Positions 5,472 through 6,507 of a stretch of DNA of 6,507 nt are shown here, piece after piece. The notes under the pieces are model-generated. The model was not told the origin of the DNA. It was given only the letters and a program-made list of their open reading frames with translations, and searched no databases. This stretch comes from Bacillota bacterium (GTDB lineage: Bacteria; Bacillota; Clostridia; Lachnospirales; Lachnospiraceae), in assembly GCA_023411225.1 (NCBI GenBank), contig JAEYPA010000152.1, positions 1 through 6,507 of the forward strand, written 5' to 3'. Within the stretch, counting starts at the first letter, position 1; every line of letters begins with the position of its first letter. Position numbers and translations under genes: made by a program.

Positions 5472-6290
5472 ATGAAACAAGAGAAATTTTCAAAAATCCT
5501 AAAAACAAAAGGATTTTACTTATCCCTTCTAACTGGTGTTTTAGCTGTTGCAGCTATATGCTTTGTTTATTTTAGTACGTCAAGTAAGGACAATACCAAT
5601 AACCTGACAGACTTAAACAAACAAACACAACAGCAATCAGCAAATGACAACAAAGCTAATACCCCAGGGGAAGATGGCAAGAATACTGTTGTAAAGAATA
5701 CTGTATCTCCATCCCCACAGGCAAATCAGAATAGCGCAAAGAACGACAGCAAGGGTTCTGACAATGTGGTAAAGGATAATGAGGTAACCAAAGATCCTGA
5801 TGCAGTAGCAAAAGGTGAGGACAAGAATGATGCTGTAGAAGCTGTAAAGCAGGATACAGGAAAAAGCAAGCTGTCCTTTGATCAAGAGGATGAGTTGGCT
5901 TGGCCGGTAACTGGTAATGTAGTAATTCCATATGATATGGAACATGGCGTTCTATTTGCTACCTTAGGTCAGTACAAATGCAATGATTCAATTGTAATCA
6001 GTTCAAAAGAGGGCACAAAAGTAAAAAGTGCGATAAAAGGAAAAGTTGTAGATATTAGCAAAAATGAGGAAACTGGTTTAACTTTAACTATGGATATCGG
6101 TAGTGGTTATACCGTAACTTATGGCCAATTAAAGAATTTGAAGGTGAAAAAAGGCGATATGCTGAATGCCGGAGAGGTAATTGGTGTGATTGCAAAGCCA
6201 ACCAAATACTATGTAGTGGAAGGTGCCAATCTATACTTTAAAGTTATGCAGGATGATGTTCCTGTAAACCCAATGTATATGTTAAAGTAA
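5472..6290 (+). CDS. spoIIQ: SpoIIQ-like forespore membrane protein with a degenerate LytM (M23) domain
   Basis: ATG 5472 follows GAGGTG at proper spacing. An in-frame ATG at 5424 lies within the promoter and has no binding site. The 272-residue product has a membrane anchor (about 15-35), a long Asn/Lys/Asp/Gln-rich linker (about 36-140) and a C-terminal LytM fold opening with LAWPVTG (142-148). In SpoIIQ this domain meets SpoIIIAH across the intermembrane space, holding engulfment and the feeding-tube channel together. The catalytic signature is gone. The HxGxD motif reads N171-D-S-I-V175. The YxHL position is YGQL (217-220). The HxH motif reads N253-L-Y255. It is therefore predicted not to bind zinc or cut peptidoglycan, and to act as a scaffold, as for B. 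subtilis SpoIIQ. Its position after spoIID and a sigma-F-type promoter support the name over a generic M23 peptidase. Confidence 0.87.
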   Translation: MKQEKFSKILKTKGFYLSLLTGVLAVAAICFVYFSTSSKDNTNNLTDLNKQTQQQSANDNKANTPGEDGKNTVVKNTVSPSPQANQNSAKNDSKGSDNVVKDNEVTKDPDAVAKGEDKNDAVEAVKQDTGKSKLSFDQEDELAWPVTGNVVIPYDMEHGVLFATLGQYKCNDSIVISSKEGTKVKSAIKGKVVDISKNEETGLTLTMDIGSGYTVTYGQLKNLKVKKGDMLNAGEVIGVIAKPTKYYVVEGANLYFKVMQDDVPVNPMYMLK

Positions 6291-6338
6291 ATGAGGATGT
6301 TAAATAAGCAGTTATGTAGTGTGTAACAGGTAATAGAT

Positions 6339-6378
6339 AAGCCCGGGAATTGTCAGAGATGACAGAGCCCGGGCTTTT
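6339..6378 (+). terminator. Strong intrinsic terminator after spoIIQ
   Basis: AAGCCCGGG (6339-6347) pairs perfectly with CCCGGGCTT (6368-6376), with an inner stem TGTCA/TGACA (6351-6355 with 6360-6364), and the hairpin runs into TTTT. It lies 49 bases past the spoIIQ stop. The reverse complement also starts with A-rich sequence and ends in T after the stem, so it could act on leftward transcripts too. Confidence 0.9.
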
Positions 6379-6412
6379 ATGATTGGGCTTTAGCCTGTTG
6401 AGTTCATCGGAG

Positions 6413-6430
6413 TTTCTCCCAACGGAGAAA
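6413..6430. repeat. Short inverted repeat (hairpin)
   Basis: TTTCTCC (6413-6419) and GGAGAAA (6424-6430) form a perfect seven-pair stem with a CAAC loop. It sits between the spoIIQ terminator and the hairpin at 6452. It is not followed by a T run on the + strand. It may belong to the same right-edge element as the next hairpin. No function can be assigned from the window. Confidence 0.5.
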
Positions 6431-6440
6431 TGGAGATGAG

Positions 6441-6507
6441 CGAAACAATAAACCACCTGCTATGCGGGTGGTGGGCCAGTTGTTATACAAAAGATCACCT
6501 TTCCGAG
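6441..6507. mobile_element. Possible end of an IS200/IS605-type element
   Basis: ACCACCTGC (6452-6460) and GCGGGTGGT (6464-6472) form a nine-pair stem with one G-T wobble and a TAT loop, preceded by AATAA. Small subterminal hairpins of this kind, rather than inverted terminal repeats, mark the ends of IS200/IS605 elements, and AT-rich DNA without a gene follows to the window edge. No transposase codons are visible, so the call rests on the look of the hairpin. The alternative is a terminator for a leftward gene beyond 6507, because on the - strand the stem is followed by TTTATTGTTT. Confidence 0.35.

Noticed and set aside
5656..5945. Two overlapping reverse-strand frames opposite the SpoIIQ linker
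   Set aside because: They arise because the Asn/Lys/Gln-rich linker leaves few stops on the other strand. There is no start signal or domain.
6244..6456. Reverse-strand open frame across the spoIIQ end and terminator
   Set aside because: It runs through the terminator hairpin and has no domain or credible binding site.

Overview
The window looks like a piece of chromosome from a spore-forming, AT-rich Firmicute of the class Clostridia, most likely Lachnospiraceae or a close relative. This rests on strong Shine-Dalgarno sites close to each start, a small Gram-positive type IV pilus operon, and the SpoIID/SpoIIQ pair of engulfment proteins. The organism is inferred from gene content only.

Left edge (1-287): the last 124 bases are the 3' end of a group II intron on the + strand. 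They hold the last 16 codons of its reverse transcriptase/maturase, then domains V and VI with a recognisable branch-point A. About 160 bases of leader follow, with a plausible vegetative promoter, a hairpin that includes an orphan Shine-Dalgarno-like sequence, and the start of the pilus operon.

Pilus block (288-4244): six tightly spaced + strand genes. They encode the inner-membrane platform protein PilC/GspF, four small single-pass proteins that look like minor pilins or pseudopilins, and the retraction ATPase PilT. None of the four small proteins has a textbook prepilin cleavage site. The fourth gene (2190) comes closest, with Glu at +5 but Asn at -1. The extension ATPase PilB, the major pilin and the prepilin peptidase are not in the window. 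They may lie upstream of the intron or elsewhere.

Sporulation block (4313-6290): spoIID, a peptidoglycan lytic transglycosylase family member, then a spoIIQ-like LytM/M23 gene. In Clostridia these two are commonly neighbours and drive forespore engulfment, with SpoIID acting from the mother cell and SpoIIQ from the forespore. Both proteins here depart from their families' catalytic signatures. The SpoIIQ-like protein has lost every recognisable zinc ligand of the LytM domain, and SpoIID has substitutions in its conserved motifs. A very good match to a sigma-F promoter sits directly in front of spoIIQ, which supports forespore expression. A strong intrinsic terminator (6339-6378) closes the block.

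Right edge (6379-6507): no gene, but two further hairpins. The second (6452-6472) resembles the subterminal hairpin of an IS200/IS605-type element running off the edge, or a terminator for a leftward gene outside the window.
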